Source: Edwardsiella anguillarum ET080813
GTDB lineage: Bacteria > Pseudomonadota > Gammaproteobacteria > Enterobacterales > Enterobacteriaceae
Reading direction: 5' to 3'
Assembly: GCF_000264765.2 (NCBI RefSeq)
Contig: NZ_CP006664.1
Span: 2,294,001-2,358,000, forward strand
Length of the DNA: 64,000 nucleotides
Shown here piece after piece: positions 56,864 to 64,000 of the stretch. Position 1 is the stretch's first letter. Every line of letters begins with the position of its first letter. The translations under genes were made by a program, and so were the position numbers. Below the pieces are notes generated by a model, which saw nothing but the letters and a program-made list of their open reading frames with translations, made no database searches and was not told the DNA's origin.

Positions 56864-59326
56864 ATGAGAGTATTAAAATTCGGTGGCACGTCGGTCGCCA
56901 ACGCGGAGCGGGTCTTCAGCGTTGCCGATATTTTGGAGAGTAAGGCCTCACAGGGACAGGTCGCCGCCGTGCTTTCCGCCCCGGCCCGTATCACCAACCA
57001 TCTGGTTGCGCTGATTGAACGCACCATCGCTGGGCAAGATATCCAGCCGATACTCGGCGACGCCGAGAAGATTTTTAGCGATCTGATCGATGGCTTAGCC
57101 CTGGCGCAGCCGGGCTTCGACGCCGCGCCGCTGCGTCTGCGGGTGTCCCAGGAGTTTGGCCAGATCCGTCAGGTGCTGCACGGCATCGCCCTGCTGGGTC
57201 AGTGTCCGGACGGCGTCAACGCGGCGCTGATTTGCCGCGGAGAGGCGCTCTCCATCGCGATCATGGCGGCGCTGCTGCGGGCGCGCGGACGTCCGGTGAC
57301 CGTGATCGATCCGGTCAACAGCCTGCTGGCCCGCGGTGGCTATCTGGAGTCCAGCGTCGATATCGCGGAGTCCGCCCGCCGTATTGCCGCCCAGGTGATC
57401 CCGACCGACAGCCTGATCCTGATGGCGGGCTTCACCGCCGGTAACGAGCGCGGCGAGCTGGTGGTGCTGGGGCGCAACGGCTCAGACTATTCGGCGGCGG
57501 TGTTGGCCGCCTGCCTGCGCGCAGAGTGCTGTGAGATCTGGACGGACGTTGACGGCGTCTATACCTGCGATCCGCGTCTGGTTCCAGACGCCCGTCTGCT
57601 GGAGTCGATGTCCTACCAAGAGGCGATGGAGCTCTCCTACTTTGGCGCCAAGGTGCTGCACCCGCGCACCATTGCACCGATCGCCCAGTTTCAAATCCCC
57701 TGCCTGATCAAAAATACTGCCAATCCACAGGCGCCCGGCACCCTGATCGGCGCGCAGCGCCGCGCCGACGACGCGCTGCCGGTGAAGGGGATCACCCATC
57801 TGAACCATATGGCGATGCTCAACGTCTCGGGCCCGGGGATGAAGGGGATGGTCGGCATGGCGGCGCGGGTCTTCGCTGTGATGTCGCGCAGCGGTATTTC
57901 CGTGGTGTTGATAACCCAGTCCTCCTCTGAATACAGCATCAGCTTTTGTGTACCGCAGGGGGAGCTGGCGCGGGCCTGCCAGGCGCTGCAGGATGAGTTC
58001 TTCCTGGAGCTTAAGGATGGCCTGCTGGAGCCGCTGGATGTTATCGAGCATCTGGCGATCATCTCGGTGGTCGGCGACGGTATGCGGACCCAGCGCGGCA
58101 TCTCGGCCAAGTTCTTTTCGGCTCTGGCGCGGGCGAACATCAACATTGTCGCGATTGCGCAGGGCTCCTCTGAGCGCTCGATCTCCGTCGTGGTGAACAA
58201 TGATGCGGCGACGACCGCCGTGCGTGTGACGCACCAGATGCTGTTCAACACCGATCAGGTGATCGAGGTGTTTGTTATCGGCGTGGGCGGCGTGGGGGGC
58301 GCGCTGCTGGCGCAGATTGAGCGTCAGCAGGCCTGGCTAAAAAGTAAGCATATCGATCTGCGGGTGTGCGGCATCGCGAACTCCCGAGCGCTGCTGACCC
58401 ATGTACACGGTATCGATATGGCGAACTGGCGCGGGGCGCTGGAGCAGGCCTCGCAGCCGTTTAACCTGGGGCGCCTGATGCGCCTGGTGAACGAGTATCA
58501 CCTGCTGAATCCGGTGATCGTCGACTGTACCTCCAGCCAGGCGTTGGCCGATCAGTACGCTGACTTCCTCGGTAATGGTTTTCACGTGGTGACGCCGAAT
58601 AAAAAGGCCAATACGGCTTCCCTGGATTATTACCGCCTGCTGCGTCAGAAGGCGGCGGGCAGCCAGCGCAAGTTTCTCTACGATACCAACGTCGGGGCCG
58701 GGCTGCCGGTGATTGAAAACCTGCAAAATCTGCTGAGCGCCGGCGATGAGCTGCAGCGGTTCTGCGGCATTCTCTCCGGTTCGCTGTCGTTTATCTTTGG
58801 CCGCTTGGAGGAGGGGGCGACCTTCTCACAGGCAACCCGTGAAGCGCGTCAGCTGGGCTATACCGAACCGGATCCGCGTGACGATCTCTCCGGCATGGAC
58901 GTGGCGCGCAAGCTGCTGATCCTGGCACGTGAGGCGGGATATGCCCTGGAGCTGGACGATATCTGCGTCGAGCCGGTGCTGCCGGCGGCGTTCGATGCCC
59001 GCGGTGACGTCGATACGTTCCTCGCCAATCTGGCGCAGGCGGATGACGCGTTTAGCGCGAGGGTCGCCGCTGCGCAAGCGCGTGGCTGCGTGCTGCGCTA
59101 CGTCGGCGAGATCGATCAGGGGCGCTGCGCGGTGCGCATTGCGGAGGTGGACAGCGATGATGCGCTGTATAAGGTTAAAAATGGCGAAAACGCCCTGACG
59201 TTTTACAGCCGTTACTATCAGCCGCTGCCGATGGTGCTACGCGGCTATGGCGCGGGTAACGATGTCACCGCCGCCGGCGTCTTTGCCGATCTGCTGCGGA
59301 CCTTGTCATGGAAGCTGGGAGTTTAA
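56864..59326 (+). CDS. thrA: bifunctional aspartokinase I / homoserine dehydrogenase I
   Basis: First and third steps of threonine synthesis from aspartate. The 820-residue protein, as in E. coli, begins [12 protein letters not shown] (kinase), then has [16 protein letters not shown], and two ACT-type regulatory domains (about 315-460) for threonine feedback. The homoserine dehydrogenase part starts near residue 468 with [14 protein letters not shown] and has NVGAGLPVI and [23 protein letters not shown] precedes the ATG at 56864; an earlier in-frame ATG falls inside the attenuator. Confidence 0.98.
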   Translation: MRVLKFGGTSVANAERVFSVADILESKASQGQVAAVLSAPARITNHLVALIERTIAGQDIQPILGDAEKIFSDLIDGLALAQPGFDAAPLRLRVSQEFGQIRQVLHGIALLGQCPDGVNAALICRGEALSIAIMAALLRARGRPVTVIDPVNSLLARGGYLESSVDIAESARRIAAQVIPTDSLILMAGFTAGNERGELVVLGRNGSDYSAAVLAACLRAECCEIWTDVDGVYTCDPRLVPDARLLESMSYQEAMELSYFGAKVLHPRTIAPIAQFQIPCLIKNTANPQAPGTLIGAQRRADDALPVKGITHLNHMAMLNVSGPGMKGMVGMAARVFAVMSRSGISVVLITQSSSEYSISFCVPQGELARACQALQDEFFLELKDGLLEPLDVIEHLAIISVVGDGMRTQRGISAKFFSALARANINIVAIAQGSSERSISVVVNNDAATTAVRVTHQMLFNTDQVIEVFVIGVGGVGGALLAQIERQQAWLKSKHIDLRVCGIANSRALLTHVHGIDMANWRGALEQASQPFNLGRLMRLVNEYHLLNPVIVDCTSSQALADQYADFLGNGFHVVTPNKKANTASLDYYRLLRQKAAGSQRKFLYDTNVGAGLPVIENLQNLLSAGDELQRFCGILSGSLSFIFGRLEEGATFSQATREARQLGYTEPDPRDDLSGMDVARKLLILAREAGYALELDDICVEPVLPAAFDARGDVDTFLANLAQADDAFSARVAAAQARGCVLRYVGEIDQGRCAVRIAEVDSDDALYKVKNGENALTFYSRYYQPLPMVLRGYGAGNDVTAAGVFADLLRTLSWKLGV

Positions 59327-59327
59327 C

Positions 59328-60257
59328 ATGGTGAAAATATATGCGCCGGCCTCCATCGGCAACGTCAGCGTCGGTTTTGACGTCCTGGGCGCCGCGGTAA
59401 CGCCGCTGGACGGCACGCTGCTGGGCGACTGCGTCAGCGTGGAGGCCAGCGACCGTTTTGCGCTGCACTGCCGCGGACGCTTCGTCGACAGTCTGCCGGC
59501 AGCCGCTCAGGAGAACATTGTCTATCAGTGCTGGCAGCGCTTCTGTGAGGTGACGGGGCGCGAGCTCGCCGTCGAGATGGTGTTGGAAAAGAACATGCCG
59601 ATAGGCTCAGGCCTCGGCTCGAGCGCCTGCTCCGTGGTGGCGGCGCTGGCGGCGCTGAACCGTTTTGCCGGCGATCCGCTGGATGCCCAGCGGCTGTTGA
59701 CGCTGATGGGAGAGCTGGAGGGGCGTATTTCCGGCAGCGTCCACTATGACAACGTCGCGCCCTGCTATCTGGGCGGTCTGCAGCTGATGCTGGAGGCGCA
59801 GGGGATCATCAGCCAGCCCGTGCCCTGCTTTGACGACTGGCTGTGGGTGATGGCGTATCCCGGGATCAAGGTCTCTACCGCCGAGGCGCGCGCCATCCTA
59901 CCGCCGCACTACTCACGCGGCGACTGCGTGCGCCACGGCCGCCATTTGGCGGGGTTCATTCATGCCTGCCATACCCGCCAGCCGTCGCTGGCCGCGGCGC
60001 TGATGCAGGATGTGATCGCCGAACCCTACCGCTGTGGCCTGCTGCCGGGCTTTGCCGATGCCCGCCGGGCCGCCGGTGAGCTGGGCGCGTTGGCCTGCGG
60101 GATCTCGGGCTCCGGCCCGACGCTGTTTGCCGTCTGCGATGATCCGGCGGCGGCGCAGGCGGTGGCGCAGTGGCTAACGCAGCACTATCTGCAGAATGAA
60201 CAGGGCTTTGTTCACATTTGCCGTTTGGACACGGCGGGCGCACGACAACTGGGATAA
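59328..60257 (+). CDS. thrB: homoserine kinase
   Basis: Phosphorylates homoserine for threonine synthesis. The 309-residue GHMP kinase has the N-terminal [17 protein letters not shown], the ATP loop [11 protein letters not shown] at about 91-101, and the C-terminal [12 protein letters not shown]. The ATG comes one base after the thrA stop, so translation is coupled. A frame open upstream inside thrA is not used. Confidence 0.97.
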   Translation: MVKIYAPASIGNVSVGFDVLGAAVTPLDGTLLGDCVSVEASDRFALHCRGRFVDSLPAAAQENIVYQCWQRFCEVTGRELAVEMVLEKNMPIGSGLGSSACSVVAALAALNRFAGDPLDAQRLLTLMGELEGRISGSVHYDNVAPCYLGGLQLMLEAQGIISQPVPCFDDWLWVMAYPGIKVSTAEARAILPPHYSRGDCVRHGRHLAGFIHACHTRQPSLAAALMQDVIAEPYRCGLLPGFADARRAAGELGALACGISGSGPTLFAVCDDPAAAQAVAQWLTQHYLQNEQGFVHICRLDTAGARQLG

Positions 60258-60260
60258 ACC

Positions 60261-61547
60261 ATGAAACTGTATAATTTAAAAGATCACAACGAGCAGGTTA
60301 ACTTTGCGCAGGCGCTGGTGCAGGGGCTGGGGCGCCAGCAGGGACTGTTCTTTCCCCATGCGCTGCCCGCCCTGGCGCGGGCGCAGATCGATACCCTGCT
60401 GGAGCAGGATTTTGTAACCCGCAGCGCGCATATTTTGGCGGCGTATCTGGGGGATGAGTTCCCCTTTGAGACGCTGCGCGATCGGGTTCAGGCCGCCTTT
60501 GACTTTCCTGCGCCGGTGGTGCCGGTCAGCGATGATATCGCGGCGCTGGAGCTGTTTCACGGGCCAACGCTGGCCTTCAAGGACTTTGGCGGGCGCTTTA
60601 TGGCGCAGATGCTGCAGCAGGTCGCGGGGGAGCGGCCGGTGACCATTCTGACTGCCACCTCCGGCGATACCGGCGCCGCGGTCGCCCATGCGTTTTATGG
60701 TCTGAAAAACGTCCAGGTGGTGATCCTTTACCCGCGCGGCAAGGTCAGTCCGCTGCAGGAGAAGCTGTTCTGTACCCTGGGCGGCAATATTCGCACGCTG
60801 GCGATTGAGGGCGACTTCGATGCCTGCCAGGCGCTGGTCAAACAGGCGTTTGACGATCAGACGCTGTGCAGCGAGCTGGGGCTAAACTCGGCTAACTCTA
60901 TCAATATCAGCCGGCTGCTGGCGCAGATCTGCTACTACTTTGAGGCGGTAGCCCAGCTGCCGCAGGCGGCGCGCAATCAGCTGGTGATCTCGGTGCCGAG
61001 CGGCAACTTCGGCGATCTGACCGCCGGGCTGCTGGCGCAGTCGTTGGGGCTACCGGTGAAGCGTTTTATCGCCGCGACCAATGCCAATGATACCGTGCCG
61101 CGTTTCTTATCCAGCGGTGTCTGGCAGCCCCATGAGACCGTCGCGACCCTCTCCAATGCCATGGACGTCAGCCGTCCCAACAACTGGCCGCGGGTGGAGG
61201 AGTTGTTCCGGCGTAGGGTGTGGCCGCTGGGCGCACTGGGGTACGGGGCGCTGAGCGATGCGCAGACGGCGGCGGCGATGCGTGAGCTCGCGGCGCTCGG
61301 GTATGTCAGCGAACCCCATGCCGCTATCGCCTACCGGGCGCTGCGTGACAATCTACAGCCCGGCGAGTATGGCCTGTTTCTGGGTACCGCCCATCCGGCC
61401 AAGTTCCAAGAGTCTGTCGAGGCGATCCTGCAGCGGAGCATCCCGCTACCGCAGGCGTTGGCGGCGCGGGCTGAACTGCCGCTGCTGTCACAGGCGCTGC
61501 CCGCCGATTTTTCCCGTCTGCGGGCGGCGCTGCTGGGACGCCCATGA
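60261..61547 (+). CDS. thrC: threonine synthase
   Basis: Converts O-phosphohomoserine to threonine with PLP. The 428-residue protein, the same length as in E. coli, has the PLP lysine at residue 107 (LAFKDFGGRF), TATSGDTGAAVAHAF, and the phosphate-binding VPSGNFGDLTAG. It starts 3 bp after thrB. The operon thrABC ends here. Confidence 0.98.
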   Translation: MKLYNLKDHNEQVNFAQALVQGLGRQQGLFFPHALPALARAQIDTLLEQDFVTRSAHILAAYLGDEFPFETLRDRVQAAFDFPAPVVPVSDDIAALELFHGPTLAFKDFGGRFMAQMLQQVAGERPVTILTATSGDTGAAVAHAFYGLKNVQVVILYPRGKVSPLQEKLFCTLGGNIRTLAIEGDFDACQALVKQAFDDQTLCSELGLNSANSINISRLLAQICYYFEAVAQLPQAARNQLVISVPSGNFGDLTAGLLAQSLGLPVKRFIAATNANDTVPRFLSSGVWQPHETVATLSNAMDVSRPNNWPRVEELFRRRVWPLGALGYGALSDAQTAAAMRELAALGYVSEPHAAIAYRALRDNLQPGEYGLFLGTAHPAKFQESVEAILQRSIPLPQALAARAELPLLSQALPADFSRLRAALLGRP

Positions 61548-61553
61548 TGCTCG

Positions 61554-61577
61554 CTCCCCCGCCGCTGTGCGGGGGAG
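61554..61577 (+). terminator. hairpin after thrC
   Basis: CTCCCCCGC pairs with GCGGGGGAG across CGCTGT, 6 bp after the thrC stop. No T-run follows, so it may slow or stabilise rather than stop; the convergent gene yaaA ends at 61608. Confidence 0.4.
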
Positions 61578-61607
61578 AAGGACGGTACGGCGTAGTAAGG
61601 CGAGGGG

Positions 61608-62405
61608 TCAGAGGGCGGGGGATATCGCCGAGTGGCGACGGGTAAACAGCAGCTCGCGCCCTTGGCGTCCCTGCGTTTCACCGGCAAAGGCGTAGCCCTC
61701 CAGATCGAATGCCTTGAGCTGCTCCGGATCGCGCAGGCGCGCCTGGATAATAAAGCGGCTCATCAGCCCGCGCGCCTTCTTGGCGTAGAAGCTGATGACC
61801 TTCATGCTGCCATTCTTCTCATCCATAAAGATCGGCTTAATTAGCTCGCCCTCCAGCGCCGCCGGTCTGACCGCCTTAAAGTATTCGTCTGAGGCCAGAT
61901 TAACGACGACCCGATCGCCCTGCTGCTGCAGCTGCTGGTTGAGCTGCCGGGTGATGCTGTCGCCCCAGAAGGCGTACAGATCGTTGCCGTACGGGGTGTG
62001 CAGACGGGTTCCCATCTCCAAGCGGTAGGGCATCATCAGATCCAGCGGGCGCAGCACGCCGTACAGGCCTGACAGCATGCACAGGTGCCGTTGGGCAAAG
62101 TCAAAGTCCTGCTCGCTGAACGTCTCCGCCTGGAGTCCGGTATAGACGTCTCCCTTGAAGGCCAGGATCGCCTGACGGGCATTTTCCGGCGTGAAGCGGG
62201 GCTGCCACTCGGTGAAGCGGGCGGCGTTCAGTCCGGCCAGCTTGTCGCTGATTTTCATCAGCGAGCCCAGCTGCGCCGGCGTCAGCGTGCGCACCGTCTG
62301 CATCAGGGTTTCGGCCTGCGCCAGCATCTGCGGCTGGGTATAGCGCTGGGTGGCCAGCGGAGAGGTGTAATCCAACGTTTTAGCCGGAGAGATAATCGTC
62401 AGCAT
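61608..62405 (-). CDS. yaaA: YaaA, peroxide-stress protein
   Basis: Lowers intracellular iron and protects DNA and proteins during peroxide stress in E. coli (OxyR regulon). The 265-residue DUF328 protein starts [17 protein letters not shown], with [26 protein letters not shown] and the basic helix [11 protein letters not shown]. The C-terminus runs some seven residues beyond E. coli. The ATG at 62405 matches the family; the 37-codon extension to 62516 is rejected. No OxyR site is evident by eye. Confidence 0.94.
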   Translation of the reverse strand: MLTIISPAKTLDYTSPLATQRYTQPQMLAQAETLMQTVRTLTPAQLGSLMKISDKLAGLNAARFTEWQPRFTPENARQAILAFKGDVYTGLQAETFSEQDFDFAQRHLCMLSGLYGVLRPLDLMMPYRLEMGTRLHTPYGNDLYAFWGDSITRQLNQQLQQQGDRVVVNLASDEYFKAVRPAALEGELIKPIFMDEKNGSMKVISFYAKKARGLMSRFIIQARLRDPEQLKAFDLEGYAFAGETQGRQGRELLFTRRHSAISPAL

Positions 62406-62516
62406 AGCGGCGTCCTGCAAAAGAAGATGAGTGACCTCGTCTACTGTAGCAAACTGCGCCGGCGGCGGGGAGAATTGCTGTGATAGGGGGAGGCGACGCT
62501 CCCCCTTGGCGATCAC

Positions 62517-63950
62517 TTACTGCCGCGGTGGTTTTTCCCAGATACCGGGCTCAACCTGCTGCTGGATCTCGGGATACTTACTGAGGTCCAGCGTCGGCAG
62601 TAGTCCCAGACGGCGCTGGTGGTTATAGTCACGCGCCAGCTTGAAGGCGACGCCCGACAGCAGCAGGATGGCGATCAGGTTGGTTATCGCCATCAGGGCC
62701 ATGGAGAGATCGGCCATTTTCCAGACGAGGGGTAGCTCCGCCAGCGCGCCGAACATCACCATGCCCAGCGTACACAGGCGCAGGAAAACCAGGCCGTGCG
62801 GATGGTTGTGCTCCAGAAAGATCAGATTGCTCTCCGCATAAGCATAGTTCGCGATGATCGAGGTGAAGGCGAAGAAGAAAATGGCGACGGCGATAAAGAT
62901 GCCGCCCCAGTCGCCGACGGCGGAGGAGAGCGCCCGCTGGGTCAGCTCAATGCCGCTGATGGTGCCCGGCGCGGCGTCCAGGACGCCGGAGGAGAGGATG
63001 ATGGCGGCGGTCGCGCTGCAGATAACCAGCGTATCCATAAAGACCCCCAGCATCTGCACGTAGCCCTGTGAGGCGGGGTGCGGCGGATACGGGGTGGCGG
63101 AGGCGGCGGCGTTGGGCGCTGATCCCATGCCGGCCTCGTTGGAGAACAGCCCGCGCTGGATCCCTTGGGTCATCGCCTGAGAGATGCCGTAGCCGATGGC
63201 GCCGGCGGCGGCCTCCTGCAGGCCAAAGGCGCTTTTAATCACCAGCAGCAGCACCTCTGGCATTCGGGCCAGATTGTGTCCCATCACCCAGAATGCCAGC
63301 AGCAGATAGGCAATCGCCATGACCGGCACCACCAGTTCGGCGGTTCGGGCAATCGAGCGCAGGCCGCCAAAGATGACGACGCCGCACATCAGCATCAGCG
63401 CGATGCCGACGTACAGCGGCGGAATATGGAAAGCAACGGCCGTCGCCTGCGCGATAGAGTTGGCCTGCACCGCGTTGAAGACCAACCCAAAGGCAACCAG
63501 CAGAAACAGGGAAAACAGGATCCCCATCCAGCGCATGCCGAGCCCCTTTTCCATATAGTAGGCCGGACCGCCGCGGAAGTTGCCCTGATCGTCACGGGTC
63601 TTGTACAGCTGTGCCAGGGTGCTCTCAATAAAGGAGGTGGCCATGCCGATCAGGGCGATGATCCACATCCAGAAGATGGCGCCCGGTCCACCGGCGGTCA
63701 GCGCGATAGCGACGCCGGTCAGGTTACCCGTGCCGACGCGTGCGGCCAGGCTGGTACACAGCGCCTGAAAGGAGGAGATACCGCCGCTGTCGGCCTTGTT
63801 GCTGTTCTTCAGAACAGAAAACATGTGGCCAAAATGGCGAAACTGAATAAAACCGGTGCGGAACGTGAAATACAGGCCAGCGCCGATCAGCAGATAGATC
63901 AGTACCGAGCCCCATAAGATGTTGTTGATAAAACTAATGAGATCCGTCAA
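62517..63950 (-). CDS. alsT: sodium/alanine symporter family protein (YaaJ/AlsT)
   Basis: Inner-membrane Na+-coupled amino-acid transporter of the AGCS family, with about 11 membrane segments in 477 residues. Family motifs include TSLAARVGTGNLTGVAIALTAGGPGA near residue 67 and GLFSNEAGMGSAPNAAA. The start is a TTG at 63950 behind AGGAG; the N-terminus MTDLISFINNILWGS aligns with E. coli YaaJ. Substrate is inferred (alanine, glycine or D-alanine). It lies after yaaA, as in E. coli. Confidence 0.94.
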   Translation of the reverse strand: MTDLISFINNILWGSVLIYLLIGAGLYFTFRTGFIQFRHFGHMFSVLKNSNKADSGGISSFQALCTSLAARVGTGNLTGVAIALTAGGPGAIFWMWIIALIGMATSFIESTLAQLYKTRDDQGNFRGGPAYYMEKGLGMRWMGILFSLFLLVAFGLVFNAVQANSIAQATAVAFHIPPLYVGIALMLMCGVVIFGGLRSIARTAELVVPVMAIAYLLLAFWVMGHNLARMPEVLLLVIKSAFGLQEAAAGAIGYGISQAMTQGIQRGLFSNEAGMGSAPNAAASATPYPPHPASQGYVQMLGVFMDTLVICSATAAIILSSGVLDAAPGTISGIELTQRALSSAVGDWGGIFIAVAIFFFAFTSIIANYAYAESNLIFLEHNHPHGLVFLRLCTLGMVMFGALAELPLVWKMADLSMALMAITNLIAILLLSGVAFKLARDYNHQRRLGLLPTLDLSKYPEIQQQVEPGIWEKPPRQ

Positions 63951-64000
63951 TGCGTGCTCCTCTTTTATTATGTCATCTCCCTGATGATACGGTACGCACC

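Overview
The window is a stretch of core chromosome from an enterobacterium, most likely the genus Edwardsiella. The 16S rRNA gene, high-GC codon use and near full-length E. coli-type orthologues place it in Enterobacterales. The variable regions of the 16S, together with an assT-dsbL-dsbI locus beside gltBD, fit Edwardsiella best. This is from memory of those sequences, not from a search. I see no insertion sequence, prophage, CRISPR array, toxin-antitoxin pair or recognisable defence island.

Layout. 1-6.2 kb holds the end of a sialic-acid operon (nanE, then nanK running off the left edge), then assT-dsbL-dsbI (periplasmic arylsulfate sulfotransferase with its own disulfide-forming pair) and a divergent LysR-type regulator. 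6.2-17.9 kb holds gltBD, yhcC, arcB with the small RNA ArcZ converging on its 3' end, and elbB-mtgA. 18-23 kb holds dolP, diaA, yraN, lpoA (one strand) against rsmI, then the RNase P RNA gene. 23-33.5 kb is the ytjB/serB-radA/ettA/slt-trpR/yjjX/gpmB/rob/creA block known from the end of the E. coli map, but without nadR between radA and ettA and without creBCD after creA. 33.6-40 kb holds proS, trmO-rcsF, the methionine importer metNIQ with a MetJ box, and gmhB. 40-45.4 kb is a complete rRNA operon (16S, tRNA-Glu(UUC), 23S, 5S) followed by a decayed second 5S tail. 45.8-54.4 kb holds an MscS-family channel gene, pssA, pat, tapT, trxC and yfiF. 54.4-64 kb holds arcA, yjtD, the attenuator-controlled thrLABC operon, yaaA and alsT.

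How the genes work together. Both halves of the Arc redox system (arcB at 14 kb, arcA at 54.8 kb) and the ArcA-linked small RNA ArcZ lie in one window. An FNR-like box lies upstream of arcA. GltBD (nitrogen assimilation), ThrABC, SerB, the Met importer and TrpR make amino-acid metabolism the main theme. Envelope functions form a second theme: MtgA, Slt, LpoA and DolP act on peptidoglycan and the outer membrane, RcsF senses envelope stress, PssA makes phospholipid and GmhB makes LPS heptose.

Notable points. The rRNA operon joins the upstream flank of E. coli rrnH (gmhB) to the downstream flank and spacer tRNA of E. coli rrnG, which suggests an ancestral exchange between rRNA operons. The block from proS to yfiF sits between creA and arcA, which are separated only by creBCD in E. 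coli. Smaller unexplained structures are a 12-bp perfect hairpin between assT and dsbL, a 12-bp palindrome between assT and its regulator, three consecutive hairpins inside the decayed 5S copy, a 33-bp tandem repeat in yfiF, and a yjjY-like element in the arcA leader. I did not find a convincing new multi-gene system.
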